Source: Pseudomonadota bacterium
GTDB lineage: Bacteria > Pseudomonadota > Alphaproteobacteria > Rhodospirillales > Magnetospirillaceae
NCBI GenBank assembly: GCA_023426365.1
Contig: JAFAAW010000016.1
Location: 1 to 30,004, forward strand
DNA: 30,004 nucleotides
Direction of reading: 5' to 3'
In this document: one piece after another, positions 18,055 to 28,223 of the stretch
Layout: each line of letters starts with the position of its first letter
How positions within the stretch are numbered: position 1 is the first letter of the stretch
Notes under the pieces: generated by a model
The model's input: the letters and a program-made list of their open reading frames with translations, nothing else
Told to the model about the DNA's origin: nothing
Databases searched by the model: none
Made by a program: the position numbers and the translations under genes

Positions 18055-20007
18055 TTACGACCAGTGGTCCGCGGTCTTGAGCAGAGCGCTCGCGTCCACG
18101 TTCTCGACCACCGCCACCGTGGCCGCGTCGTGGCCGGGGGCGTGGGCGATCACCTCGGCGTTGTTGCCGTTCTGCACCACCTCCAGCAGGTGGTCCTTCA
18201 GCGCCTGGCTGACATTGGAGGCGCCCACCGACTGGATCACGTTGTGCAGGTCCAGGTTGTCCGTGCCCAGCTTGAAGTCCTTGATGGTGTCGGTGCCCGC
18301 ACCGGCCATCTTGAGCACGAAGATGTCGTTGCCTTCGCCGCCGATCAGCTTGTCGTTGCCCTTGGCGCCGAACAGGCGGTCGTTGCCGGCGCCGCCGTCC
18401 AGGACGTTGTTGCCGTTGTTGCCGGTCAGCACGTTGTGCCAGGTGGTGCCGGTGCCGTTGATGTTGCCGGTGCCGGTCAGCACCAGGTTTTCCACGAACT
18501 GGCCCAGCTTGTAGGAGATGTCGGTGCGCACGGTGTCCACACCCTGGCCCGACAGCTCCACCACCTTGTCGGTGGCGCGGCTGACTTCGTAGGTGTCGTT
18601 GCCGGCACCGCCCTTCATGGTGTCGGCGCCCAGGCCGCCGTTCAGCCAGTCGTTGCCCTTGCCGCCGACCAGCAGGTCATCGCCCTTCATGCCGTACAGC
18701 TTGTTGCCGGCGTCGTTGGCGGTGAGCACGTTGGCCAGGTCGTTGCCCATGCCCATGGCCGCCTTGGTGCCGGCGATGGTCAGGTTCTCGACATTGGCAT
18801 CCAGCTTGAAGCTGGGGGCATAGGACACCACGGTGTCGGTGCCTTCGCCGGCCAGCTCGATCACCTTGTCGCCGGCCTTGTCGACGATGTAGGTGTCGTC
18901 GCCCTTGCCGCCGGCCAGGCCGCCCACATCGGCCTTGCCCTCGACGCCGGCGATCTGGTCGTTGCCGCCGGTGCCGCTCACCTTGGCATTGGCGTCGGTG
19001 GCGTCGATCCAGTTGGTCGGGCTGCCCGACATCTGGTGGCTGGTGTCAGGGGTGCCGGTGCCAGTGCCGGTGCCGCCGTCGCTCGGGGGCGTGGTCGGCG
19101 CGGTGGTGGTGCCCGACCCGATGGTGCCGGTGTGCACGCCGGGGGCGTCGATCTTGAAGTTCAGACCGACCTTGGTGGAATCGGCGAAGTCCTTGGCCGG
19201 CTCGCCCACGGTGATGGCACCCTTATAGGCGGACACGTTCGGCCAGGTGATCTGGTTGCCGACGCGCACGGCGCCCAGGTCGCCCATGCCTTCCTTCGGC
19301 CACACGCTGCCGGTCTCGGCGGTCTGGCCGGAACGCTCGGTGGCATACACGTTCTTCAGGGTCACCGGATAGGGCGTCTGGTTGTCGCCGTCCAGGAACC
19401 AGTACTGGTAGGTATAGCCGGAACCGCCGTTATAGCTGATGTTGACGTTCTCGAAATCGGCGGACTTGTGCGGCGGATCGTACTGGGGCGAGATGAAGAA
19501 GCCCTGGTAGCTGGTGTCGCCGGTCACGTTGTAGAAACGCATGTTGCCGACCGAGCCGTGGGTCTGGAACACGTCGCCGTGGACGCCGCCCTCGGTGCCG
19601 TGAATGTTGGTGATCACCGTGTTCTGCACGGTGACGTCGGGCTGCTTGCCCGGGGCGCCGCCGACGGCGATGCCGTCCTGGGACGCGTTCTTGCTGTCGA
19701 TGCGCACGCCTTCAACGTGAACCGAGCCGTTCAGGTTCAGGAAGTGCAGGGTGGCGCCCTTCGAATCGCCCGAAGGCTCGAAGTTGCCGCCCAGGACCAC
19801 GATGTTGCGGCCCCCGTCGGTCTGCAGCTTGTTCAGGGTGCGGGTGCTGTCGGCACCGATGAAGATCACGTCTTCATTCGCGCCGAACTGCCACCAGTCC
19901 TGACCACCAGTTTTGGACAGGTCGATGATGGTGGGGTTCTCCAGGGTCGGGAACGCCCACTTCATGTCCGTATTGGTCGCCGCAGAAGTAAGAGGGTTCG
20001 AAGCCAT
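18055..20007 (-). CDS. Secreted beta-helix / RTX calcium-binding protein
   Basis: Likely type I secretion substrate (650 aa). Residues about 25-290 look like a right-handed parallel beta-helix (repeated short strands with Asn/Gly turns; DGIAVGG, HGDVFQTHGSVG, ENVNISYNGGSG), the fold of many polysaccharide lyases, epimerases and phage-type depolymerases. A Thr/Gly/Pro linker (about 293-322) follows. The C-terminal half has at least eight RTX nonapeptides of the GGxGxDxx type in three blocks (near 364, 436-470 and 535-566), which bind calcium outside the cell. There is no Sec signal peptide, as expected for a C-terminal type I signal. The ATG at 20007 has AAAGGAA about 6 bases before it; an in-frame extension to GTG 20148 lacks a good site. 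The exporter genes lie directly upstream. Enzyme activity is not shown; I see no AlgE-type YGFDPHE motif. Confidence 0.88.
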   Translation of the reverse strand: MASNPLTSAATNTDMKWAFPTLENPTIIDLSKTGGQDWWQFGANEDVIFIGADSTRTLNKLQTDGGRNIVVLGGNFEPSGDSKGATLHFLNLNGSVHVEGVRIDSKNASQDGIAVGGAPGKQPDVTVQNTVITNIHGTEGGVHGDVFQTHGSVGNMRFYNVTGDTSYQGFFISPQYDPPHKSADFENVNISYNGGSGYTYQYWFLDGDNQTPYPVTLKNVYATERSGQTAETGSVWPKEGMGDLGAVRVGNQITWPNVSAYKGAITVGEPAKDFADSTKVGLNFKIDAPGVHTGTIGSGTTTAPTTPPSDGGTGTGTGTPDTSHQMSGSPTNWIDATDANAKVSGTGGNDQIAGVEGKADVGGLAGGKGDDTYIVDKAGDKVIELAGEGTDTVVSYAPSFKLDANVENLTIAGTKAAMGMGNDLANVLTANDAGNKLYGMKGDDLLVGGKGNDWLNGGLGADTMKGGAGNDTYEVSRATDKVVELSGQGVDTVRTDISYKLGQFVENLVLTGTGNINGTGTTWHNVLTGNNGNNVLDGGAGNDRLFGAKGNDKLIGGEGNDIFVLKMAGAGTDTIKDFKLGTDNLDLHNVIQSVGASNVSQALKDHLLEVVQNGNNAEVIAHAPGHDAATVAVVENVDASALLKTADHWS

Positions 20008-20160
20008 CAGAATTCCTTTGTCTTCAATTGCTGTTTTAGCAACAGCGCGAGCTGTCTGCTCACCCTGCGTCTGGAGTGGATACTGATGTATTTGGATTAA
20101 TGAGAAGTGAATCGCGAAAATAATGTTTATCATCTTTCGTGTTATCACCTTGTAGGTATA
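20008..20160 (-). other. AT-rich leader and promoter region of the RTX gene
   Basis: About 150 bases, clearly richer in A/T than the rest of the window, between the terminator of the secretion genes and the RTX start. They most likely hold the RTX promoter and a long 5' untranslated region. A small hairpin, GCTGTT (20030-20035) with AACAGC (20041-20046), lies 23 bases before the start codon. The region is open in the RTX frame back to 20148, encoding a hydrophobic stretch that I judge not to be translated. No convincing -35/-10 pair could be picked out. Confidence 0.5.
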
Positions 20161-20163
20161 AAC

Positions 20164-20193
20164 AAAAAATGCCCGCCATTGCTGGCGGGCATT
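20164..20193 (-). terminator. Intrinsic terminator of the type I secretion genes
   Basis: An 11-bp perfect stem, AATGCCCGCCA (20168-20178) with TGGCGGGCATT (20183-20193), and a 4-base loop. On the minus strand it is followed by six T residues (complement of 20164-20169). It lies 43 bases after the membrane fusion protein stop. It separates the exporter genes from the RTX gene, so the substrate must have its own promoter or depend on readthrough. Confidence 0.92.
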
Positions 20194-20236
20194 GATGAAT
20201 GTGGCGATATTTTGTTCTGGCGCGCCGGGCGAGATT

Positions 20237-21574
20237 TTACCGCTCTTTGAAGGCGCGCGCGAAGTTGTCCGTCAGGGGTTTCAGGAAGTACTGAAGGGGA
20301 GTGCGGTCGCCACCTTCCAGCATGACCTCCACCGGCATGCCGGCCCTGAGCGCGCGCGGCAGGCGGGCGGCCTGGTCGGCGGGCACCTCGACGCGGGCGG
20401 TGTAATAGGATTGGCGCGTCTGGTCGTCGGTGCTGGCGTCGGCCGACACCACCGACACCTCGCCGCCGATCACCGGCGTGGTGCGTGTGTTGAAGGCGGA
20501 GAAGCGCAGCTGCGCCGGCTGGCCCGCATGCACGCGGTCGATGTCGCGGGAATTGACGTGGGCCTCGACGATCAGGCGGTCGCCCTCGGGTACCAGTTCC
20601 ATCAGCTCGCCGCCGGGGGGCACCACCGTGCCGGTGCCGGCCACCTTGATGTTCTGGACCGCGCCGGCCACCGGCGCCACCACCGACAGCCGCTTGACCG
20701 CGTCCTCGGCCGCCACCAGCCGCTGGGCCAGGTCGCTTGTTTCCGATTCCACGCGCGTCAGGTCGGTGGCGATCTCGTCGCGGCGTTTCTGCTCGGCCTG
20801 CAGGATTTGCAGTCGGGTTTCGCCGATCTCCTTGTCGGTCTGGTTGGCGCCGGCGCCATCGGACAGCATCTCGCCCTGCATGCGCGCCAGTTCGCGCTCC
20901 TGGGCGCGCAGCCTGTTGACCGGGAAGTAGCCCTTGGCGGCCAGGCCGCGCAGCCCCTCGACCTCGGCGCGCAACAGGTTCATCTGGTCGCGCTTGGATT
21001 GTTCCAGCATGGACCGCCCCTCGCGCTGCGATTCCAACTGGGCGATGCGGGCTTCGAGGATGCCGCGTTCGCCCCCCAGCGTCTTGGCCCGCTGGTCAAA
21101 GCGGTTGCGTTCGCGGGCCAGGATGTCGGCGACCTTGGGGTCGGTGCGCCGCGCCAGCAAATCGGCGGGGAAGGCGATCTCGGCCAGGCCGTCGCGTTCG
21201 GCCACCAGACGCGCCAGCTCGGCCTGCTTGCCATCCAACTGGATGCGCAGGATGTCCATCTGGGATTGGGCGGCGGCGTCGTGCAGGCGGACCAGCACGG
21301 TTCCGGCGGCCACCTGCTGGCCTTCCTTGACCGCGATCTCGGCGACGATGCCGCCCTCGCGGTGCTGGACCACCTTGCGCTTGGATTCGACGCTGACCGT
21401 GCCGGCGGTGACCACGGCGCTGTCCAGCGGGGCCAGGGTGGCCCAGGTGCCGAACCCACCCAGCGCCACGGCAATCACGACCATGCCGGCACGCATGGGC
21501 TTGGTGAAGTCGGTCTGCGGCGCCAGGTCGATCACCGGGCCGTTGGCGGGCAGGGGACGGTTGAAGGCGGTCAT
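20237..21574 (-). CDS. Type I secretion membrane fusion protein (HlyD/PrtE family)
   Basis: Periplasmic adaptor (445 aa) linking the inner-membrane ABC transporter to an outer-membrane TolC-type channel. A short cytoplasmic N-terminus is followed by one transmembrane helix at about 26-46, then a lipoyl-like half-motif (VVQHREGGIVAEIAVKEGQQV), a long coiled coil of about 200 residues, the second lipoyl half (VVAPVAGAVQNIKVAGTGTVV) and a beta-barrel domain ending in PLQYFLKPLTDNF, which is typical of PrtE/HlyD exporters. Length matches PrtE. The ATG at 21574 was chosen because AAAGGA lies about 6 bases upstream; the frame could start at 21592. It follows the ABC transporter by 14 bases. No TolC gene is in the window. 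Confidence 0.94.
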   Translation of the reverse strand: MTAFNRPLPANGPVIDLAPQTDFTKPMRAGMVVIAVALGGFGTWATLAPLDSAVVTAGTVSVESKRKVVQHREGGIVAEIAVKEGQQVAAGTVLVRLHDAAAQSQMDILRIQLDGKQAELARLVAERDGLAEIAFPADLLARRTDPKVADILARERNRFDQRAKTLGGERGILEARIAQLESQREGRSMLEQSKRDQMNLLRAEVEGLRGLAAKGYFPVNRLRAQERELARMQGEMLSDGAGANQTDKEIGETRLQILQAEQKRRDEIATDLTRVESETSDLAQRLVAAEDAVKRLSVVAPVAGAVQNIKVAGTGTVVPPGGELMELVPEGDRLIVEAHVNSRDIDRVHAGQPAQLRFSAFNTRTTPVIGGEVSVVSADASTDDQTRQSYYTARVEVPADQAARLPRALRAGMPVEVMLEGGDRTPLQYFLKPLTDNFARAFKER

Positions 21575-21588
21575 GGGCATTCCTTTGT

Positions 21589-23358
<1,770 letters not shown>

Positions 23359-23428
23359 GGGACCAAGCGTTCCTTTTCGCAGTGGGTGCGTTGATGGAAC
23401 GCGAGGCTGTGCCCGCCCTCTTAACGAA

Positions 23429-23491
23429 GTATTACCTCCATGGTGGTGCCCCATTCTTGCCGCAGGGAAAGAACGCCGAAAGAGGTAGTAC
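23429..23491. promoter_or_regulatory. Paired GTANTAC boxes upstream of the secretion genes
   Basis: GTATTACCTC (23429-23438) and GAGGTAGTAC (23482-23491) form an inverted repeat with 9 of 10 positions complementary, 43 bases apart, some 70-130 bases before the ABC transporter start. Each arm also contains a small palindrome, GTA-N-TAC. CCCA-CAT-TGGG (23491-23501 region) adjoins the second box. The layout suits two sites for a dimeric regulator such as a LuxR/FixJ-type protein, but the regulator is not known. Confidence 0.4.
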
Positions 23492-23504
23492 CCACATTGG
23501 GAAA

Positions 23505-23528
23505 TAGCAGGCGGCGGGCCACCTGCTA
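23505..23528 (-). terminator. Hairpin, probable terminator after the PIG-L gene
   Basis: Arms TAGCAGGCGGC (23505-23515) and GCCACCTGCTA (23518-23528) pair with one mismatch (a T-G wobble on the minus strand). Read on the minus strand it is followed by TTTCCC, so the U-tract is poor. It lies 90 bases after the stop of the minus-strand deacetylase gene. The rest of the 259-base gap holds the boxes at 23429-23491 and nothing else that I can name. Confidence 0.45.
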
Positions 23529-23617
23529 ACGGTGTGGAAAGGGAGGTTAAAAATCTTTGGGATAGGGGCGGGGAGGGCGAAATGTGGCAGCCTTTTTCCC
23601 CGCCGCCCGGACGGATT

Positions 23618-24271
23618 TCATAACGTGGCCTTGCGTGCGGTGAACGCCTCGGCAAACCCCGACGGCGCATTGCACCCCACGCCCCTGAGCCGCATCAGCC
23701 CCAGAAAGGTGGCCGGCTCGAACCACGGGCGCAACCGCTGGCTGGCAAAGCATTCCATCAGCGTCACCACCTTGCTTTCGGCATCGGCGCTGGCGACCGG
23801 CACGAACAGGTTGGGGTTGCCGATGTCGCCTTCGTATTTCGGAATTTCGTATTCCAGCACCAGATGATTGCGAAAGGTGTTCCAGGTCAGTTCGGCCACC
23901 ACGCGGTGGTCCTGGTGATGGTCGGTGGTGCTGTGCGTCAGGATCAGATGGGGATCGAAATCCGCCTTCAGCCGTTCGAATTCCTCCTTCACCGCGCCCC
24001 AGGCCTGGGGCAGGAAACTTTCGCGGTAGGAATGCAGTTCCACCCGCGCGTCCCCCGCCGCCGCCAACAGGGTGGCGGCGGCGGTGCGGGCCTCGGCGCG
24101 GCGGGGGGCCGAACCGGTGAATACCACCCAGCGCACGCTGGCGCCGGGATGTTCGCGCAGCAGCCGCAGGACGGTGGCGCCGCAGCCGATTTCGATGTCG
24201 TCGCAATGCGCCCCCAGGCACAGCAGCCGCAACGGCTGGCCGTCGCCCCGGTTCAGTGCCAATCCCTGCAT
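23618..24271 (-). CDS. PIG-L / LmbE-family deacetylase
   Basis: Zinc-dependent deacetylase family protein (217 aa). The signature GAHCDDIEIGCG places H22, D24 and D25 at the metal site, and DHHQDH at 117-122 supplies the further histidine ligand. Family members remove N-acetyl groups from GlcNAc-containing lipids or small molecules (PIG-L, MshB, BshB). Here the target may be an N-acetylated sugar of the polysaccharide or a nucleotide sugar, as the gene is the third of an operon with ugd and a UXS-like gene and begins 4 bases after the latter's stop. The start ATG at 24271 has only a GGGCTAGGG-type site upstream, so translation probably depends on coupling. The substrate is not determined by the sequence. 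Confidence 0.87.
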   Translation of the reverse strand: MQGLALNRGDGQPLRLLCLGAHCDDIEIGCGATVLRLLREHPGASVRWVVFTGSAPRRAEARTAAATLLAAAGDARVELHSYRESFLPQAWGAVKEEFERLKADFDPHLILTHSTTDHHQDHRVVAELTWNTFRNHLVLEYEIPKYEGDIGNPNLFVPVASADAESKVVTLMECFASQRLRPWFEPATFLGLMRLRGVGCNAPSGFAEAFTARKATL

Positions 24272-24275
24272 GGCC

Positions 24276-25376
24276 CTAGCCCTGCAGGGCGGCGCGCCGC
24301 TGGTGCAGCGGGTCGCGTTCTTCGCGATAGGACACCAGGGAACGGGACAGCCCCTCGCGCAGCATGACCCGGGCGCGAAATCCGGTCAGGCGTTGCAGCT
24401 TGTTCAGGTCGGGGCAGCGCCGCTGCGGGTTGTCCACCAGATAGGCGCTTTCCGCGCTGGTCTCGAACAGCACCGGCAGGGGCTGTCCGCCCATCAACTG
24501 GCCGGCCACCTCGGCCATGGTGCGGGCGGCGGTCGCGATCGACACCTCCTCGGCATTGCCCACGTTGAACGCCTCGCCGTCCGCCTCGGGCATCATCAGC
24601 AGCATCAGGCAGGCCTCGGTGAAGTCGGACACGTAGCAGAACGAACGGGTGGCCCCGCCGTCCGACAGCAGCACCAGCGGTCCGCCGGCCAGCGCCGCGC
24701 GCAGCAGGTCGGGGATGATGCGGCCGTCGTCCAGCCGCTGGCCGGGGCCATAGACGTTGAAGGGGCGGATCACCTTGACCGGCACCCGGTGCAGGCGGAA
24801 ATAGGTGGCGCACAGCGTCTCGCCCAGCCGCTTGCTCTCGTCATAGCAGGCGCGCGGCCCGGTGAAGCTGACATTGCCATGATAGGTTTCCGGCGTGGGC
24901 ACCACCATGGGGTCGCCGTACACCTCGGACGACGAGAACGACAGCATGCCGCGCGCGCCCTTGCGCGCCATCTCCAGCAGGTTCCAGGTGCCCTGGACAT
25001 TGGCGGCGATGACCTGCAGCGGATTGGCCCGGTAGATGGAGGGCGAGCCGATGGAGGCCAGGTGGATGATGTAGTCGTAACTGCCCTCGATGTCGTCGGG
25101 GCGGCTGACGTCGCCGGTGCGCAGCGTCAGCCACGGCCGGCCCAGCAGGTGGGAGATGCGCTCGGGCGGGCCGACCATGAAATTGTCCAGCCCGTGCACC
25201 CGCGCCGGCGACGCCGGGTGGCGTTCGTTGAAGGCGTCGAGAACGTCCAGGAAGAACGCCCCCAGGAAACCGGCGGCGCCGGTCACCAGCACGCGCGACC
25301 CGGCAAGCGGTTCCAGCAGGCGGCCCAGGTTGTCGGCCACCTGACGGGCGTCGCTGCGAATGATCTCGGTGATCAT
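24276..25376 (-). CDS. UDP-glucuronate decarboxylase-like SDR (NAD-dependent epimerase/dehydratase)
   Basis: Extended short-chain dehydrogenase (366 aa). NAD motif VTGAAGFLG is at 31-39 and the catalytic Y178/K182 lie in GPRACYDESKR. Three further segments fit UDP-xylose synthase: ASIGSPSIYRANPLQVI (family form ASPASP-x-YxxNP), SSSEVYGDP with the active-site glutamate E151, and GATRSFCYVSD. It would turn UDP-glucuronate into UDP-xylose or a 4-keto pentose, and the ugd gene just upstream makes that substrate. About 28 extra residues precede the Rossmann fold. The ATG at 25376 was chosen because GAGGAG lies 5 bases before it; a GTG at 25382 would overlap that site. It could instead be a 4-epimerase or dehydratase on another nucleotide sugar. 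Confidence 0.85.
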   Translation of the reverse strand: MITEIIRSDARQVADNLGRLLEPLAGSRVLVTGAAGFLGAFFLDVLDAFNERHPASPARVHGLDNFMVGPPERISHLLGRPWLTLRTGDVSRPDDIEGSYDYIIHLASIGSPSIYRANPLQVIAANVQGTWNLLEMARKGARGMLSFSSSEVYGDPMVVPTPETYHGNVSFTGPRACYDESKRLGETLCATYFRLHRVPVKVIRPFNVYGPGQRLDDGRIIPDLLRAALAGGPLVLLSDGGATRSFCYVSDFTEACLMLLMMPEADGEAFNVGNAEEVSIATAARTMAEVAGQLMGGQPLPVLFETSAESAYLVDNPQRRCPDLNKLQRLTGFRARVMLREGLSRSLVSYREERDPLHQRRAALQG

Positions 25377-25378
25377 GC

Positions 25379-26725
25379 TCACTCCTCAACGGTGGGGGAA
25401 AGGGGGGAGACGCCGACCTGCTGCACGCCGAGGCCGGCCGGCAGGCTCAGGCCGTCCAGCAGGAAGCGGCCGTCCAGAACCGCCAGCGGCCCGAAGGCGC
25501 CCCAGTCCAAGGCGCGGTATTCCGGCCAGGCGGTGGCGATGATGGCGCCATGGGCGCCGGCCAGCGCCTCCTCGGCGGTGTCGCAGACCGGCAGTTCAAG
25601 GGCGCGGGCACGGGCGCGCGCCTGGGGCAGGGGGTCGTGGGCGCGCACCTCGGCGCCATGACGGCGCAGCCGTTCGATCAGGGACAGCGCCGGCGATTCG
25701 CGCAGGTCGTCGGTGCCCGGCTTGAACGCCAGCCCAAGGACCGCCACCTGGCGCTCGTAAAGTCCGCCCAGCCGCGACGACAGCAGGTTCAGCACCTGGG
25801 CCGGCCGGATGGCGTTGACCGCGCTGACGGCGGCCACCAGCGGCACCGGAACGCCCAGGCGGTGGGCATAGATGGTGAGCGCCTGCAAATCCTTGGGGAA
25901 GCAGGACCCGCCGAAGCCCACCCCCGGCATCAGGAAACGGGTGGCGCCGGCGCGGCCGCCATCGGGGCCGTCCAGCATGCGGTCCAGATGCACGGCGGCC
26001 ATCACCTTGCGCGCGTTGGTGCCGGGCGTCGCCTCGCACAGCGCGGCGATCTGGTTGGCATAGGAAATCAACATGGCCTGCAAGGCGTTGGCGGCATACT
26101 TGACCATCTCCGCCTCGGCCAGTCCCATACGCAGCAGCGGCGCCGGCAGCGGGCGGTACAGTTCCGCCACCACCTCGCCCGAGGCGTGGTCCCACTGTCC
26201 GACCACGATGCGGTCGGGGTGCAGGAAATCGGCCACCGCGCGGCCCTGGCTCAGGAATTCGGGGTTCATGGCCAGGCCGAAATCGCGGCCGGCGCGGCCG
26301 CCGCTGCTGTCCTCCAGCCAGCGCCGCACCCGGGTGCCGGTGGTGCCCGGGATCACCGTGCTCTTGATGGCCACCACCGGGAAGTCGCGGCGGCCGCGCA
26401 GCAGCGCGCCGATGTCGCGGCACGCCGTCTCCACCGCGCTCAGGTCGATGCGGCCGTCGGCGTTGGGGGTGCCCACCGCCACCACGATGACCTGGGCGCG
26501 GTCCAGCGCCGCCGCCAGTTCGGTGGTGACGTCGAGGCGGCCGGCGGCCAGGCCGTCGCGGATCAGCGGTTCCAGGCCGTCCTCGTGAATGGGCGACTGA
26601 CCGCGGGCCAGACGCTCGATGCGGGCGCCGTCGCTGTCCACGCAGACGACCCGGTGGCCGAGGGCCGCCAGACAGGCGCTGCTGACCAATCCCACATAGC
26701 CAGTGCCGACCATGGCGACATGCAT
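25379..26725 (-). CDS. ugd: UDP-glucose 6-dehydrogenase
   Basis: NAD-dependent dehydrogenase (448 aa) that oxidises UDP-glucose twice to UDP-glucuronate. The N-terminal Rossmann motif is VGTGYVGLV at 6-14, followed by VAVGTPNADGRIDLS and AIKSTVIPGTTG. The central helix region has EMVKYAANALQAM. The catalytic cysteine is C275 in GVGFGGSCFPKDL, and the C-terminal NAD/UDP domain has GLAFKPGTDDLRESPAL. Length is typical. The ATG at 26725 has GGAGGA about 5 bases upstream. It is the first gene of a three-gene minus-strand operon and is transcribed away from the C-methyltransferase gene. GDP-mannose dehydrogenase is a close relative, but the operon partner favours UDP-glucose. Confidence 0.93.
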   Translation of the reverse strand: MHVAMVGTGYVGLVSSACLAALGHRVVCVDSDGARIERLARGQSPIHEDGLEPLIRDGLAAGRLDVTTELAAALDRAQVIVVAVGTPNADGRIDLSAVETACRDIGALLRGRRDFPVVAIKSTVIPGTTGTRVRRWLEDSSGGRAGRDFGLAMNPEFLSQGRAVADFLHPDRIVVGQWDHASGEVVAELYRPLPAPLLRMGLAEAEMVKYAANALQAMLISYANQIAALCEATPGTNARKVMAAVHLDRMLDGPDGGRAGATRFLMPGVGFGGSCFPKDLQALTIYAHRLGVPVPLVAAVSAVNAIRPAQVLNLLSSRLGGLYERQVAVLGLAFKPGTDDLRESPALSLIERLRRHGAEVRAHDPLPQARARARALELPVCDTAEEALAGAHGAIIATAWPEYRALDWGAFGPLAVLDGRFLLDGLSLPAGLGVQQVGVSPLSPTVEE

Positions 26726-26942
26726 GGAAGTCCTCCGGGCCGTTGGCAGGTCTCCCACACTTAGGCCCAGCGGCGGCGCGGCGAAATCGATCTGCGGGAT
26801 AACCCCATCGGCTTTCCGGAGAGGGGCGCTCCCTTCCGGGGCATCGCCCGATGGCCGCTACCCTTGGGCGCCGCCACACCGCCAAATCGGTGGGGCGTAT
26901 GGCTCAAGACCAGGGGGGCATGACCTCCGGGTGAAAGGACGG
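26726..26942. promoter_or_regulatory. Divergent intergenic region between ugd and the C-methyltransferase
   Basis: 217 bases that must hold promoters for both directions. It contains a nested inverted repeat: CCATCGG (26805-26811) with CCGATGG (26848-26854), and inside it GGAGAGGG with CTCCCTTCC forming a hairpin around 26818-26838. The region is GC-rich and no clear -35/-10 pair is visible on either strand. A shared regulator site is possible. Confidence 0.4.
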
Positions 26943-28208
26943 ATGGCCGTGAAGGATTCCGAACTTGCCGAAACACGACCCAAGGGCGGTGCCGGGCGCT
27001 GTGGCTGCCGCTTCTGCGGCGGGGCGCTGGCCGACGTGGTGGACCTGGGCATGTCGCCCCTGTGCGAAAGCTTCCTGCCCGCCGAGCGGCTGAACGCCAT
27101 GGAGCCGTTCTATCCGCTCAAGGTGCGGGTGTGCGAACGCTGCTTCCTGATGCAGTTGGACCAGTACGTGGCACCCGAGCATATCTTTCGCGAGTACGCC
27201 TACTTCTCGTCCTATTCCGACGCCTATCTGGACCATGCCCGCACCTATGTGGAGGCGGTGGTGCGCCGCCTGGGGCTGGGCGGCGAAAGCCACGTGGTCG
27301 AGTTGGCCTCGAACGACGGCTATCTGCTCCAGCATTTCGCCCGCCACGGCGTGCCGGTGCTGGGGGTCGAGCCGGCGGCCAACGTGGCGAGCGCCGCCAT
27401 CGCGCGCGGCGTGCCGACGCTGGTGGAGTTCTTCGGCGCCCGGCTGGCGCGGCGCATGAAACGGGCCGATCTGGTCATCGCCAACAACGTGCTCGCCCAG
27501 GTGCCCGACCTCAACGATTTCGTCGCCGGCATCGCCCTGCTGCTGAAGCCGCGGGGGGTGGCGACGGTCGAGTTCCCCCATCTCGCCAAGCTGATCGGCG
27601 AAAACCAGTACGACACCATCTATCACGAGCATTTCTCGTACTTCTCGCTGGGCACGGCGCGCCGGATCTTCGCCGCCCATGGCCTGACGCTGTTCGACGT
27701 CGAGGAAATCTGGACCCATGGCGGGTCGCTGCGGCTGTATCTGTGCCCCCAGGCGGCGGCGCGGCCCATCTCGGCGCGGGTGGGCGCGGTGCTGGCTGCC
27801 GAGGCCGAGGCGGGGCTGGACCGCCTGAGCGGGTTTTCCCGCTTCGCCGAGCACGTCAAGCAGGCCAAGTGGAACCTGGTGGACTTCCTGATCCGTGCCA
27901 AATGGTATGGCAAGTCCATCGTTGCCTATGGCGCGCCGGGCAAGGGCAACACGCTGCTGAACTATTGCGGCATCCGCACCGACTTCATCGATTACGCGGT
28001 GGACCGCAATCCCTACAAGCACGGGAAATTCACGCCCGGCACCCATATCCCCATCTTCGCGCCGGAACGCATGCGCGAGACCCGGCCCGATTACGTGCTG
28101 ATCCTGCCATGGAACCTCAAGCACGAGATCATGGCCAATCACGCCTATATCCGCGACTGGGGTGGCCAGTTCGTGGTGCCCATACCCGATGTCGCCATTT
28201 TTCCCTGA
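26943..28208 (+). CDS. SAM-dependent sugar C-methyltransferase (TylC3/NovU-like)
   Basis: Three-domain class I methyltransferase (421 aa). An N-terminal zinc-binding domain has cysteines C22 and C25 and the pair C64/C67. The SAM domain has VVELASNDGYLLQ at about 118-130. The YHEHFSYFS motif (from the IYHEH segment) is the catalytic hallmark of sugar 3-C-methyltransferases that act on nucleotide-linked 4-keto sugars. The C-terminal Methyltransf_14-like domain follows (VAYGAPGKGNTLLNY, FAPERMRETRPDYVLILPWN). It would make a branched-chain sugar. The start is uncertain: ATG 26943 has AAAGGA only 3 bases upstream, while GTG 26949 has better spacing. The nucleotidyltransferase gene follows after 15 bases. 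A matching 4,6-dehydratase is not in the window. Confidence 0.9.
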   Translation: MAVKDSELAETRPKGGAGRCGCRFCGGALADVVDLGMSPLCESFLPAERLNAMEPFYPLKVRVCERCFLMQLDQYVAPEHIFREYAYFSSYSDAYLDHARTYVEAVVRRLGLGGESHVVELASNDGYLLQHFARHGVPVLGVEPAANVASAAIARGVPTLVEFFGARLARRMKRADLVIANNVLAQVPDLNDFVAGIALLLKPRGVATVEFPHLAKLIGENQYDTIYHEHFSYFSLGTARRIFAAHGLTLFDVEEIWTHGGSLRLYLCPQAAARPISARVGAVLAAEAEAGLDRLSGFSRFAEHVKQAKWNLVDFLIRAKWYGKSIVAYGAPGKGNTLLNYCGIRTDFIDYAVDRNPYKHGKFTPGTHIPIFAPERMRETRPDYVLILPWNLKHEIMANHAYIRDWGGQFVVPIPDVAIFP

Positions 28209-28223
28209 CCACGGAGGCCGACC

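Noticed and set aside
18300..18960. Repeated motifs that could suggest a CRISPR or satellite array
   Set aside because: The repeats are in frame, vary in sequence and encode RTX nonapeptides, so they are a protein repeat, not a DNA array.
17884..20100. Long plus-strand open frame (738 codons) opposite the RTX gene
   Set aside because: It is Val/Gly/His/Ala-rich low-complexity sequence arising from the antisense of RTX repeats, with no ribosome binding site or recognisable domain. The minus-strand frame has clear RTX and beta-helix patterns and a terminator.
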